Positions 1 through 8,303 are shown, numbered from the stretch's first letter. The stretch: DNA of 64,000 nt from Cohnella hashimotonis (GCF_030014955.1 NZ_JAGRPV010000001.1:1922001-1986000); one strand, 5' to 3'. Notes: a model not told the origin generated them from the letters alone. Translations and numbers: made by a program.

Positions 1-1
1 G

Positions 2-379
2 GCGTTCGAGGAGAGCCTGCTGCCGGAGTTCATCGGTTTGGAGTTTCACGGCTTCGGCTTCCGGGGCAAGGTGCTTGGCCGCTTGTGCACGGACGGCGCC
101 GAGGTGGTCTTCGATCCCGCCGCGCCGCCGTACGAACGGGTCTGCAGCGTTCTGGTGAACGGGGAACCGCTGGACGATAAGCGGGTCTATACAGTCGGCA
201 CGCTCGACATGTTTACGTTCGGCATCGGTTATGTCGGCTTGAAGCAGGGACGCGTGTTGCGCTATTGCCTGCCCGAGTTCATTCGCGACTTGCTGGCCGA
301 GGCGCTGAGCGACGAGCGGGCGGTAGCCGATTGTGTCCGGCGCCGCTGGTCGGAGAGCGCTGCCTCCGCGGCATTATAA
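2..379 (+). CDS. 5'-nucleotidase / metallophosphatase, C-terminal fragment (cut by window edge)
   Basis: The reading frame is open from base 2, so the gene begins upstream of the window. The visible residues look like the C-terminal substrate-binding domain of bifunctional 5'-nucleotidases/2',3'-cyclic phosphodiesterases (YunD/UshA type). They include a GFGFRGKVLG stretch, then VNGEPLDDKRVYTVGT, and a PEFIRDLL segment near the end. In the family this domain follows an N-terminal calcineurin-like metallophosphatase domain, which would lie outside the window. No signal or anchor is visible. It is followed by a clear hairpin terminator, so it probably ends its transcription unit. The domain assignment is fairly secure; the substrate is unknown. 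Confidence 0.75.
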   Translation, partial: AFEESLLPEFIGLEFHGFGFRGKVLGRLCTDGAEVVFDPAAPPYERVCSVLVNGEPLDDKRVYTVGTLDMFTFGIGYVGLKQGRVLRYCLPEFIRDLLAEALSDERAVADCVRRRWSESAASAAL

Positions 380-420
380 TCCGCATCGCGCTATTCGCGA
401 ATTCGCCTCATTAATCAAGC

Positions 421-465
421 GTCCGCCGGTTCGCCGTCAATAGCGAACTAGCGGACGTATTTTTG
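421..465 (+). terminator. Rho-independent terminator after the nucleotidase gene
   Basis: Arms at 421-434 and 443-456 pair at 12 of 14 positions around an 8-nt loop, followed by a T run at about 459-465. Confidence 0.75.
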
Positions 466-517
466 TGGGTTCTTAAGGAGTTTTGGCGAATAGTGTCGAC
501 TTTTAGGAAGGAATATC

Positions 518-546
518 TTGTCAATGGGCGTCAAATCTCTTACATT
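518..546 (+). promoter_or_regulatory. Sigma-A-like promoter for the HD-GYP gene
   Basis: TTGTCA (518-523) and TACATT (541-546) are separated by 17 bp and lie about 77 bp before the ATG at 624. The match to TTGACA/TATAAT is reasonable but not proven. Confidence 0.45.
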
Positions 547-623
547 ATCATAAGAGGATTCCGATGATATAGCCAGAGCCTTTGTCTGCGGAAGAGTACC
601 AACAAGGGGGGAGTTAAAGGAAT

Positions 624-1724
624 ATGCGCTTGATGCCAGTGACAGCTTGCCTCCCCGGAATGAGGCTTGGTAAAAAGATTTTCTCCGAAGATGGCATCGT
701 GCTGCTGGCTGAAGGAGTCGAGTTGACCCAGGGACTGTTGAATCGCCTGAGCAGTATGGGCATTCATTACATCTATATTTCGGACCCGAAGACCGAAGGC
801 ATCGAGATTCCCGAGCTGATCAGCGAGGAGACGCAGCGGCGGGCGCTGAAGACCGTTAAGAACGTGTTCCGCGAGATGGCCGACAGCTCCCGGCGCGGGA
901 TCTATCCCTACGTCGGCAAAGCCGTGCGCGAGACGATGTCGACGATCCTCGACGATCTGTACAGCAATCGGGACGCCATGATCATGCTGCTGAACCTGCA
1001 GAGCGTGGATCACTATTTGTATATCCATTCGCTCAACGTCTGCGTGTATACGTCGCTGCTCGGCATCGCCCGCGGCTACAGCAGGGACGAGCTGATGACG
1101 CTTGGCCTCGGTTCCCTGCTGCACGACGTCGGCAAGTCCCGGATACCGCTCGACGTGCTGCTGAAGCCGGGGGCGTTGTCCAAGCAGGAGTTCGAGGAGA
1201 TGAAGCGCCATACCGAACGCGGCTTCCAGCTGCTCAAGGACGAGCCCAACCTGCCGCTCATCGTCGCTCATTGCGCCTTCCAGCACCACGAACGGCTGGA
1301 CGGCTCGGGCTATCCGCGCGGCATTCGAGGCCACGAGATCCACGATTACGCCAAGTGGATCGGCATCGTCGACTCGTACGATGCGATGACGAGCCACCGG
1401 ATCTACCGCAACGCCATGCTGCCGCACCAGGCGGTCGAGCTCTTGTACGCGGGCAGCGACTCGCTGTACGACACGGAGATGCTCCGCCTGTTTCGAGACA
1501 AGGTCGCCATCTATCCGGTCGGCATGACCGTAGAGCTGTCGAGCGGCCAGACCGGCGTCATCGTGGACGTGAACACGCTGACGCTGCATCGGCCGATCGT
1601 GCGAATCCTTACCAACGAAGGCGGCGAGGAGCTGAAGTCCCCGTTCGATATGGATTTGTCCAAGCACCTGTCGGTCATGATCTCCCGCGTCGTGACCAAC
1701 GGTCCCGCCTTAAGCGAAGCATAG
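624..1724 (+). CDS. HD-GYP domain protein, probable cyclic-di-GMP phosphodiesterase
   Basis: This 366-aa cytoplasmic protein carries an HD-GYP domain. The metal-binding HD pair is in LLHDVGK (His167-Asp168), the HHERLDGSGYP motif lies at about 221-231 with the GYP signature intact, and a DSYDAMTSHRIYR segment follows at about 250-262. HD-GYP proteins hydrolyse c-di-GMP to pGpG or GMP. The first ~100 residues resemble the small N-terminal region found in many stand-alone Firmicute HD-GYP proteins; no receiver or PAS domain is seen. About 90 extra residues follow the catalytic core. A strong GGGGGGAG site precedes the ATG. It is monocistronic, between terminators at 421-465 and 1736-1770. The family is secure; catalytic activity is inferred from the intact motifs. 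Confidence 0.9.
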   Translation: MRLMPVTACLPGMRLGKKIFSEDGIVLLAEGVELTQGLLNRLSSMGIHYIYISDPKTEGIEIPELISEETQRRALKTVKNVFREMADSSRRGIYPYVGKAVRETMSTILDDLYSNRDAMIMLLNLQSVDHYLYIHSLNVCVYTSLLGIARGYSRDELMTLGLGSLLHDVGKSRIPLDVLLKPGALSKQEFEEMKRHTERGFQLLKDEPNLPLIVAHCAFQHHERLDGSGYPRGIRGHEIHDYAKWIGIVDSYDAMTSHRIYRNAMLPHQAVELLYAGSDSLYDTEMLRLFRDKVAIYPVGMTVELSSGQTGVIVDVNTLTLHRPIVRILTNEGGEELKSPFDMDLSKHLSVMISRVVTNGPALSEA

Positions 1725-1735
1725 GCACGCATTCG

Positions 1736-1770
1736 AGCCCTTGGAGCGGCATGTCTCCAAGGGCTTTCGT
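1736..1770 (+). terminator. Rho-independent terminator after the HD-GYP gene
   Basis: A perfect 11-bp stem (1736-1746 with 1755-1765) and 8-nt loop are followed by TTTCGTTT. Confidence 0.8.
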
Positions 1771-1800
1771 TTGCGTTATCCGGCGCTTACCCGGTACAAT
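1771..1800 (+). promoter_or_regulatory. Sigma-A-like promoter for the yfkAB homologue
   Basis: TTGCGT (1771-1776), an 18-bp spacer and TACAAT (1795-1800) lie 34 bp before the start codon, directly after the preceding terminator. Confidence 0.5.
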
Positions 1801-1834
1801 AGCATTACATTCGACAAGACAGGGAGTATGACCG

Positions 1835-2989
1835 ATGATTGGCTCCGCCCAAGCCGGGACGGGCGCCCTTTTCGCGCCGCCGGCCGATCTCACGCCGCTG
1901 TCGCCTGCGTACGATCCGTGGGATCCGATCCGTTCGCTGCAGGCGTACGGCAAGCATGCGCTCACGAGCGTTGAATTTACCGTTACTCATTTATGCAATA
2001 TGCGATGCGAGCATTGCGCCGTCGGCGACAGCCTGACGATGACCGAAGCCGAGGCGCTGCCGATCGACCTGATGCTCCGCAGGCTGGACGAGGTCGAGCA
2101 TCTGGAGACGATCAGCCTTACCGGCGGAGAGCCGACTTTTAGCATGAACACTGTCACGGGCGTGCTGATCCCGCTGCTTAAGTACGCAAGGTCGCGCGGC
2201 ATCCGCACGCAGCTCAATTCCAACGTGACGCTTGATTACGGCCGTTACGAGCTGATCGCGCCTCATTTGGACGTCATGCATATTTCCTTCAATTACACGG
2301 AGGCCGAGGATTTCCACCGCATCGGCTTCGCGCGCACCGGACGGGAGGTCGGCCTCGGGGCCGCCGGGCGCATGTACGAGCGCATGATGGAAAACGCCAG
2401 ACGGCTGGCCGACGGCGGTCTGTTCGTCTCGGCGGAGTCGATGATCAACTACCGGACGCACGGGAAAATGAAGGAGATCCACCGTCTCGTCGGCGAGATG
2501 GGCTGCAGCAGGCATGAGGTGCATCCGATGTATCCGAGCTCCTTTGCCTCGGGACTGCCCGCGATCACGAAGCGGCAGATGCTCGAAGCCGTCGAGGAAC
2601 TGCTTGACGTCAGGCGGCGCGACATGTGGATGCTGTTCGGCACGCTGCCGTTTTACGCTTGCGGGGACGATCCGCTGGAGCGCCGCCTGCTAAGCAGGCT
2701 GGCCGACGAGCCGAATGTCACCGTGCGCAACGATCCGGACGGCCGCAACCGCGTCAACGTCAACCTGTTCAGCGGGGACGTGTACGTGACCGATTTCGCG
2801 GCCGTCCCGCCGTTCGGCAACGTCAAGACAGAGCGCCTCGACGACGTGTTCGACCGCTGGCAGGCGCACCCGATGCAGCGGGGCCTCAATTGCCATTGTC
2901 CGGCTGCGGGCTGCTGCGGTCCGAATCTTCTGGTAACCGACATGTATTACAAGGATGTCGACTTTACCCGCCGACGCGCGATCGTCTAG
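1835..2989 (+). CDS. yfkAB: YfkAB-type radical SAM protein with C-terminal CxCxxxxC motif
   Basis: This 384-aa protein has the radical-SAM cluster motif CxxxCxxC in CNMRCEHC (Cys54, 58, 61), followed by a SLTGGEPTFS glycine motif at about 113 that contacts S-adenosylmethionine. Near the C-terminus CHCPAAGC (Cys353, 355, 360) forms the CxCxxxxC signature that defines the YfkAB family and may bind a second iron-sulfur cluster. The reaction catalysed is not known for the family. An AGGGAG site sits 8 nt before the chosen ATG. The stop codon lies inside a perfect palindrome (2975-3000). The gene looks monocistronic. The family assignment is strong; no substrate can be inferred from the neighbours. 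Confidence 0.88.
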   Translation: MIGSAQAGTGALFAPPADLTPLSPAYDPWDPIRSLQAYGKHALTSVEFTVTHLCNMRCEHCAVGDSLTMTEAEALPIDLMLRRLDEVEHLETISLTGGEPTFSMNTVTGVLIPLLKYARSRGIRTQLNSNVTLDYGRYELIAPHLDVMHISFNYTEAEDFHRIGFARTGREVGLGAAGRMYERMMENARRLADGGLFVSAESMINYRTHGKMKEIHRLVGEMGCSRHEVHPMYPSSFASGLPAITKRQMLEAVEELLDVRRRDMWMLFGTLPFYACGDDPLERRLLSRLADEPNVTVRNDPDGRNRVNVNLFSGDVYVTDFAAVPPFGNVKTERLDDVFDRWQAHPMQRGLNCHCPAAGCCGPNLLVTDMYYKDVDFTRRRAIV

Positions 2990-3000
2990 ACGATCGCGCG
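2975..3000. repeat. 26-bp perfect palindrome spanning the yfkAB stop codon
   Basis: Two 13-bp arms meet without a loop at 2987/2988, and the TAG stop is at the centre. No T run follows, so it is not a standard terminator. It could be a cruciform, a protein-binding site or a fortuitous GC-rich palindrome. Confidence 0.7.
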
Positions 3001-3064
3001 CATGCAAGCGCCGAGCGCGATGTACCCGCAATTACCGCGCCGTACGAAAGGAAGCTGAAGCTGC

Positions 3065-4417
3065 TTGAACACGGAATTGTTATGGGGTTCGATCGCCTGG
3101 CACGCCGTACTCGTTCTTTTTCTCGTGCTGCTGAACGGATTTTTCGTAGCGGCCGAATTCGCGCTCGTCAAAGTGCGCCAATCCCGGCTCACGCAGCTGA
3201 CGAACGAGGGGAATGTCAGGGCCAAGTACGCGCTTAAGGTCAACCGCAAGCTGGACGTCTATCTGTCGGCCACGCAGCTAGGCATCACGCTCGCCTCGCT
3301 CGGGCTCGGCTGGACGGGCGAGCCGGCCATCGCCGATCTGATCGTCATCCCGCTGCTTCACCAATACGGCGTGACCAACGAGACGACGATCCATACGATC
3401 TCGTATATCATCGCGTTCAGCGCGATCACGTTCCTTCATATCGTGCTGGGAGAGCTCGCGCCCAAGTCGCTCGCGATCCAAAAGTCGGAGGGCGTATCGC
3501 TGTGGCTGTCGCTTCCGCTGCTGCTCTTCTACCGGCTGTTCCTGCCGGTCATCTGGCTGCTCAACAACGCGGCGAACCTGCTGCTGCGTTTGATCGGCGT
3601 CAAGCCTGCCAGCGAACACGATGCGGCGCATACCGAAGAAGAGATCCGCATCCTCATGAATGAGAGCGCCAAGAGCGGCATCATCGACAAGGAAGAGATG
3701 ACGCTGTTCGACAACGTGTTCGAGTTTTCCGAACGGGTGGCCCGCGAAGTCATGCTTCCTCGTACGGACATGGACTGCATGTTCACCAACCTGCCGTTCG
3801 ACGAGAACATGAAGCTCGCTTACCGCGTCAAGCATACCCGGTATCCGGTCGGCGTCGAGGACAAGGATCAGATTATCGGATTCGTCCACATCACGGACGT
3901 GCTCACGGCCGATCCGGACGAAGAGCAGGATCTGCGCGCCTACTTGCGTCCGATATTAAGCGTGCCTGAGTCGATGGAGATCAGCCGCGTGCTCAAGCTT
4001 ATGCAGCGCCACAAGTCGCAGCTCGCGATCGTCATCGACGAATACGGCGGCACGGCCGGCATGCTGACGGCCGAGATGATTCTCGAGGAGATCGTCGGGG
4101 AGATGCGGGACGAATTCGACGACGAGCCGCCGGCCGTCGAAATGCAGGGCGACGTCTATTCGGTGGACGGACGCATGCTGATCGAGGAGGTCGACGACCT
4201 GCTCGGCGTCGAGATCGAGGAAGAAGAGGTCGATTCGATCGGCGGCTGGCTGTTCAAGAGCCTTGACGGCAACGTCGAGGAGGGCCACAAGATCGTCGAG
4301 CAAGGCTATGTTTTCGAGATCGCCGAAGTGGAACGTCTAAGAGTCCAGCGCGTACATATCTATCGGTATAAACAATCGGATGCGGACGACCGTACGGACT
4401 CGCCTTCCGGTCTGTAG
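3065..4417 (+). CDS. CorC/HlyC-type membrane protein (CNNM + CBS pair + CorC_HlyC domain)
   Basis: This 450-aa integral membrane protein has the standard layout of the 'hemolysin family'. A CNNM/DUF21 membrane domain with about four hydrophobic segments occupies residues ~8-175, a CBS pair ~225-345 (beginning near MLPRTDMD at ~230), and a C-terminal CorC_HlyC domain ~360-440. Relatives act in magnesium or cobalt efflux or homeostasis; true hemolysis is not established. The start is a TTG preceded by AAAGGAAG; no in-frame ATG lies nearby. It sits 55 bp upstream of the ytvI homologue on the same strand and may be cotranscribed with it. The family is secure; the transported ion is inferred. Confidence 0.88.
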   Translation: MNTELLWGSIAWHAVLVLFLVLLNGFFVAAEFALVKVRQSRLTQLTNEGNVRAKYALKVNRKLDVYLSATQLGITLASLGLGWTGEPAIADLIVIPLLHQYGVTNETTIHTISYIIAFSAITFLHIVLGELAPKSLAIQKSEGVSLWLSLPLLLFYRLFLPVIWLLNNAANLLLRLIGVKPASEHDAAHTEEEIRILMNESAKSGIIDKEEMTLFDNVFEFSERVAREVMLPRTDMDCMFTNLPFDENMKLAYRVKHTRYPVGVEDKDQIIGFVHITDVLTADPDEEQDLRAYLRPILSVPESMEISRVLKLMQRHKSQLAIVIDEYGGTAGMLTAEMILEEIVGEMRDEFDDEPPAVEMQGDVYSVDGRMLIEEVDDLLGVEIEEEEVDSIGGWLFKSLDGNVEEGHKIVEQGYVFEIAEVERLRVQRVHIYRYKQSDADDRTDSPSGL

Positions 4418-4472
4418 TTGACGTATTCCGGATTCGCCGACAGGGCGAACGATCCTCGAAAGGTGTGAATGC

Positions 4473-5510
4473 ATGCCGCTGCGCACAGTATTGCTGATGG
4501 TTTTGGGGCTTGGATTTCTTTATTTGCTGTTTACGGTAGGCGCACCGTTCCTGCTGGCTTTGATCGTCGTGATCTTCCTTGAACCGCTGACCAAGATTTT
4601 CATGACCAAGTTTAAAATGAACCGGCTGACGGCGTCTACGGTGACGAGCACTTTGTTTACGCTCGGATTGCTCGGACTTATGGGACTGATCGGCATCAAG
4701 ATTTTCGAGGAGCTGACCTCGTTCTGGAGCAATCTGCCGTCCTATCTCAAGAGCGCCAATGACTACATCCAGGACGCGCTTGAAAAAGCGAGCAACTCGT
4801 ACAACGGCGTGGGCAACGACAATGAGCTGCCGATCAAGCTGGAGAGCTTGACGAACAATCTGACAGATTGGTTGTCGGGACTTGCTACGTCGATCTCCAA
4901 GCCGCTTGTCGGGTTTGCGGCGGGCATCCCGAGCTTTTTTGTCGTCATGATCGTGTTTTTTGTCGCCGTGTACCTGTTCAGCCTGAGCCTGCCGACGATG
5001 ATGGCCTCGTTCCTGTCCGTCTTCGCCGAGGAATCCAGAAGCCAGGTCTCTCAAGTCATGGAAAATTTGCGCAGGTCGATATTCGGCTTCCTGCGGGCAC
5101 AGTTCGTGCTGAGCCTCATGACGTATGTTCTCTCCTTTGTCGGTCTGCTTATCATCGGTACGGGCTACCCGCTCGCCATCGCGCTGCTGATCGTCGTCGT
5201 CGATATATTGCCGATCCTCGGCACGGGGTCCGTACTCGTGCCATGGGCAGCCTATATGTTGCTGACGGGAGACACTTACGCCGGCATCGGACTCATTCTG
5301 CTGTTCCTCGTCATTACCGTCGTACGCAGGATCGTAGAACCGAAGGTGCTCGGGGATGCGGTCGGCATCGGCGCGCTCCCTGCGCTCATCAGCTTGTATG
5401 TCGGCTTCGAATTGGTCGGATTGGTCGGCGTCTTCCTCGGTCCGGTCGTCGTTATCGTGTACATGGCCGCCCGCAAGGTGGGATTGATTAATCTCAAGAT
5501 CAAACTATAA
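4473..5510 (+). CDS. ytvI: YtvI-like sporulation membrane protein (AI-2E transporter family)
   Basis: This 345-aa polytopic membrane protein has about seven or eight hydrophobic segments, two at the N-terminus and five or more after residue ~150. A charged, presumably extracellular loop of about 70 residues (TSFWSNLPSYLKSANDY onward) lies between them. This is the AI-2E transporter/PerM architecture, and the size and sequence resemble the sporulation protein YtvI of Bacillus. In the wider family some members export autoinducer-2 and others act in ion antiport; the cargo of YtvI is unknown. An AAAGGTGTGA site precedes the ATG and a strong terminator (5539-5570) follows. The superfamily is certain; the YtvI label is likely rather than proven. 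Confidence 0.8.
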   Translation: MPLRTVLLMVLGLGFLYLLFTVGAPFLLALIVVIFLEPLTKIFMTKFKMNRLTASTVTSTLFTLGLLGLMGLIGIKIFEELTSFWSNLPSYLKSANDYIQDALEKASNSYNGVGNDNELPIKLESLTNNLTDWLSGLATSISKPLVGFAAGIPSFFVVMIVFFVAVYLFSLSLPTMMASFLSVFAEESRSQVSQVMENLRRSIFGFLRAQFVLSLMTYVLSFVGLLIIGTGYPLAIALLIVVVDILPILGTGSVLVPWAAYMLLTGDTYAGIGLILLFLVITVVRRIVEPKVLGDAVGIGALPALISLYVGFELVGLVGVFLGPVVVIVYMAARKVGLINLKIKL

Positions 5511-5538
5511 CAGACCTTCGTTTTTAACCGCGCTGAGT

Positions 5539-5570
5539 CTCCGCCTTTAATAAGGCGGGGGCTTTTTTTG
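5539..5570 (+). terminator. Rho-independent terminator after ytvI
   Basis: A 9-bp stem (5539-5547 with 5552-5560) with a 4-nt loop is followed by seven T residues (5563-5569). Confidence 0.85.
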
Positions 5571-5628
5571 CAGACAAGCCAATCTAAATTTATCCGATCT
5601 TGTCGTTCAAACCGGGCCCATGGGCGCA

Positions 5629-5662
5629 TAGGCTAGAGCAGTACGCCGTACGGTCTAGCCTA
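5629..5662 (+). promoter_or_regulatory. Long 5'-UTR hairpin abutting the cotJA ribosome-binding site
   Basis: Outer arms 5629-5637 and 5654-5662 are perfectly complementary (9 bp), and an inner GTAC/GTAC pair (5641-5644 with 5648-5651) extends the hairpin. The 3' arm ends in the first two bases of the TAAGGAGG Shine-Dalgarno site (5661-5668). The fold could stabilise the message or modulate ribosome access. Confidence 0.5.
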
Positions 5663-5675
5663 AGGAGGAATCCGC

Positions 5676-5897
5676 GTGTACGACAACCAGTGGAGGGAAT
5701 GGCACCCTTATGTCAGCCCCGACGATCCGTGTCCCCCCGTGCCGGTAAAGAGGTATATCGTGCCGCCCAATCAGTACATTTATTTTCAACCCTCGAATTT
5801 GCCCCAATTTCCCCTCGACGAAGCTCTGTTCAGAGGTACGCTGTGGCCCGCGTTGTATAGTCCGTATACGTCGCGCTGCAACCGCAAAGGAGGCTGA
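5676..5897 (+). CDS. cotJA: Spore coat-associated protein CotJA
   Basis: This 73-aa protein matches CotJA: it is small, Pro/Tyr-rich, with a KRYIVPPNQYIYFQP segment and an RGTLWPALYSPY tail. CotJA, CotJB and CotJC assemble together into the spore coat in Bacillus and are made in the mother cell. A textbook TAAGGAGG (5661-5668) selects the GTG start at 5676. The stop codon overlaps the cotJB start by one base, indicating translational coupling. In Bacillus the operon is controlled by sigma-E; no convincing sigma-E promoter was found here. Confidence 0.92.
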   Translation: MYDNQWREWHPYVSPDDPCPPVPVKRYIVPPNQYIYFQPSNLPQFPLDEALFRGTLWPALYSPYTSRCNRKGG

Positions 5898-6223
5898 TGG
5901 GCGTGGCCGACAGAGAAGAAGCCGTGAACCGGAACATTGAAAATACTTATGCGCAGCATGCGCCGCAGCGAGGGGGAGAGGCTTACAAGCGGGACCTGCT
6001 GGAGATCCAGAAGGTCGACTTCGCGCTGGTGGAGCTTAATTTGTTCCTCGACACGCATCCGGCCGACCTGCAGGCGCTTCAGCAGTTCAATCAGCTTGCG
6101 CAGTTGCGCAAGCAATTGATGGCCTCGTTCGAGCAAAAGTACGGGCCGCAGATGGGGTTCGGGAACAGCTTCAGCCGCTATCCCTGGCAGTGGATCGATA
6201 CGCCGTGGCCGTGGCAAGTGTAG
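5897..6223 (+). CDS. cotJB: Spore coat protein CotJB
   Basis: This 108-aa protein has the CotJB core: a helical region with LLEIQKVDFALVELNLFLDT at about residues 36-55, the family's FL-DTHP element, and a C-terminal aromatic tail. It is the second gene of the cotJABC operon, overlapping cotJA by one base and ending 15 bp before cotJC. Its function beyond coat assembly with CotJA and CotJC is not known. The first ~25 residues are poorly conserved in character. Confidence 0.92.
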   Translation: MGVADREEAVNRNIENTYAQHAPQRGGEAYKRDLLEIQKVDFALVELNLFLDTHPADLQALQQFNQLAQLRKQLMASFEQKYGPQMGFGNSFSRYPWQWIDTPWPWQV

Positions 6224-6238
6224 AAGAGGGGGCGCGAT

Positions 6239-6808
6239 ATGTGGGTTTATGAGAAAAAGCTGCAGTATCCCGTCAAGGTCGGGAAATGCGATATCCGTAT
6301 GGCGCGTTATTTGTCCGAGCAATACGGCGGTGCCGACGGAGAGCTCTCGGCCGCGCTTCGGTACCTCAATCAGCGCTATACGATTCCAGACAAGGTTATC
6401 GGCCTGCTGACGGACATCGGCACGGAGGAGTTTGCCCATCTCGAGATGATCGCGACCATGATTTATAAGCTCACCAAGGACGCGTCCGTCGAGCAGTTGG
6501 AGGCGGCGGGGCTGGGACCGCATTTTGCCAACCACGACAGCGCCCTATTCTACGAAAACGCCGGCGGCGTACCGTGGACGGCGACCTACATACAGGCGAA
6601 GGGCGATCCGATCGCCGACTTGTATGAGGATATCGCCGCAGAGGAAAAAGCGAGGGCGACCTATCAATGGCTCATCGATATGACGGATGACGTCGATATC
6701 CAGGACAGCCTGAAGTTCCTTCGCGAGCGGGAGATCATTCACTCGCTGCGGTTCCGCGAGGCGGTCGAGATCATCAAGGCGGACCGGGAGCAGAAGAAGA
6801 TTTATTGA
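6239..6808 (+). CDS. cotJC: Spore coat protein CotJC, manganese catalase-like
   Basis: This 189-aa protein belongs to the manganese-catalase/ferritin-like family. Carboxylate-histidine metal motifs are visible as EEFAHLEM at about residues 62-69, EEKA at ~140, and EREIIH at ~163. It is shorter than true Mn-catalases, as CotJC proteins are. The ATG follows a GAGGGGGCG site, 15 bp after cotJB. A degenerate second copy of an internal segment lies 1.5 kb downstream (8304-8436). The family is certain; peroxide-destroying activity is plausible but inferred. Confidence 0.93.
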   Translation: MWVYEKKLQYPVKVGKCDIRMARYLSEQYGGADGELSAALRYLNQRYTIPDKVIGLLTDIGTEEFAHLEMIATMIYKLTKDASVEQLEAAGLGPHFANHDSALFYENAGGVPWTATYIQAKGDPIADLYEDIAAEEKARATYQWLIDMTDDVDIQDSLKFLREREIIHSLRFREAVEIIKADREQKKIY

Positions 6809-6997
6809 ATTCAAGGTCCGGCGCAGGATCGGTGGCCATTGTGATTGGTTATCGGACCTGCGTCTTTGGTCATGTAAGTAAACTTTATCGGGACGCTGGC
6901 CTAGATAGAATGGAGTCGACCCTGAAACGACAGAGGGAAACTTCATCTACCAAGATTAATCTACCGGGCGCCGAACATTTTCATGAGGAGCGAGTGC

Positions 6998-7046
6998 AAA
7001 AAAAAAGCGGAGTCATGGACTGAAGTAAAAGTCCGAGACTACCGCT
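6998..7046 (-). terminator. Rho-independent terminator of the collagen-like gene
   Basis: On the minus strand a ~15-bp stem with one bulge (arms 7031-7046 and 7006-7020) is followed by a run of nine T. The 6809-6997 stretch between it and cotJC holds nothing I can support as a gene. Confidence 0.8.
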
Positions 7047-7069
7047 GTTTAATTGATGCATTTTTCCAT

Positions 7070-8116
7070 TTATGCGATCTGCATAATAACAAGGTGTGCG
7101 GAATCGGGCCTCGTTCCTCCAGCTAACGGAGTAATAGTGAGTGCCGTGGAGTTGCCTGCCGGATTTCGAACCGTGAGAACAGAATTAATGACGGTGGTTT
7201 GTACAAGTGCCATTCCTACGATTTGAGAAGTTCCTGTCGCACGTCCGACTACCGTATAGGCCAGATCTGCACCGTTTAATGTTAATAGCAGTTGACCGGC
7301 TTCGTTAACATTCACCTGAAACAATACCTGATAAGTGCCAATCGCAGCCAAGTTAAATGAGCTGGCATTAATGCGGGTAATCTGAGTCCCGCTGACGGGA
7401 CCATCTTGCGGAAAACTTACATCCGTATTAGGAGCGACTGTTGCTGCATTATCAGGCGGCATTAAGGCAAAAAAATCTGCAAATCCTAAAACCGATCCCG
7501 CCGGTCCTGCCGGTCCTACTGCTCCTGCAGGCCCTGCCGGTCCTACTGCTCCTGCAGGCCCTGCCGGTCCCGCCGGTCCCGCCGGTCCAACAGCTCCTGC
7601 CGGTCCCGCCGGTCCAACAGCTCCTGCCGGTCCCGCCGGTCCTGTCAATCCAGCTGCGCCGATGGCTCCCGCGAGTCCTGCGATGCCCTGTGGTCCGAGC
7701 GCTCCTGCGATTCCTTGCGGCCCGAGAGCGCCAATCGCCCCAATAATTCCTGCTGCTCCTTGCGGCCCCAATGCCCCTGCGAGTCCTTGGGGTCCGAGCT
7801 CGCCAATCGCGCCTACAAGCCCTGCAATACCTTGTGGTCCCAGCGCTCCAGCAATTCCTTGAGGTCCAAGAGCGCCGATCGCTCCAACTATTCCTGCTGC
7901 TCCCTGCGGCCCTAGCGCTCCAGCAAGTCCTTGAGGTCCAATTTCCGTGATGGCTTCCGCAAGTCCTTGAAGCAATACGCGTCCTTCAGGCGGAGGACAC
8001 CTTTTACAAACGATCTTTTTGGCTACTCGAACGTGATGTTTCTTTTTTTTCTTTTTCGGAGGACACACCGTTACGGTTTTCTTTTTGCACCGTTTTTTTA
8101 CATCGGGACAACTCAT
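7070..8116 (-). CDS. Collagen-like, BclA-type exosporium/spore surface protein
   Basis: The protein has 348 aa. The first ~59 residues are very basic and contain cysteines (a run of six lysines near 21-26, and CPP elements). Residues ~60-209 are 50 uninterrupted Gly-X-Y triplets: four 24-residue units built on GPQGIAGALGPQ, then a GPA/GAV-rich tract. The last ~139 residues form a beta-rich domain resembling the TNF-like C-terminal trimerisation domain of BclA exosporium glycoproteins. It probably forms a spore surface fibre. The ATG at 8116 was preferred over the adjacent GTG at 8119 because GGAGG lies 7 nt upstream of it. The gene is monocistronic, convergent with cotJABC. It lacks a BclA-type N-terminal exosporium leader; the basic, Cys-containing N-terminus may anchor it instead. 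Confidence 0.85.
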   Translation of the reverse strand: MSCPDVKKRCKKKTVTVCPPKKKKKKHHVRVAKKIVCKRCPPPEGRVLLQGLAEAITEIGPQGLAGALGPQGAAGIVGAIGALGPQGIAGALGPQGIAGLVGAIGELGPQGLAGALGPQGAAGIIGAIGALGPQGIAGALGPQGIAGLAGAIGAAGLTGPAGPAGAVGPAGPAGAVGPAGPAGPAGPAGAVGPAGPAGAVGPAGPAGSVLGFADFFALMPPDNAATVAPNTDVSFPQDGPVSGTQITRINASSFNLAAIGTYQVLFQVNVNEAGQLLLTLNGADLAYTVVGRATGTSQIVGMALVQTTVINSVLTVRNPAGNSTALTITPLAGGTRPDSAHLVIMQIA

Positions 8117-8303
8117 CACGACACCTCCCCATTAAGATTGTTCAGTGTACGTGCGTTTATTTTTTAGGCATGGACGAATAGCCTGCTATCCGCTAGACAA
8201 AGAACTATTTTTAGCAAAATGGGTTTATTCCAGCCTTCCTGTTTTTTTATCGGCCCCGACAATGGGCTTGGCCTTATACCGAGCAATGTCTAATACTGAT
8301 ACG

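Noticed and set aside
540..1667. 375-codon minus-strand frame opposite the HD-GYP gene
   Set aside because: It is a shadow of a gene with complete HD-GYP motifs on the plus strand.
6805..7023. 72-codon frame after cotJC
   Set aside because: It has no ribosome-binding site, overlaps the terminator of the collagen-like gene and shows no protein-like pattern.
7441..7746. Leu/Pro- and Pro/Ala-rich plus-strand frames
   Set aside because: They are the complement of the Gly-X-Y repeats of the collagen-like gene.
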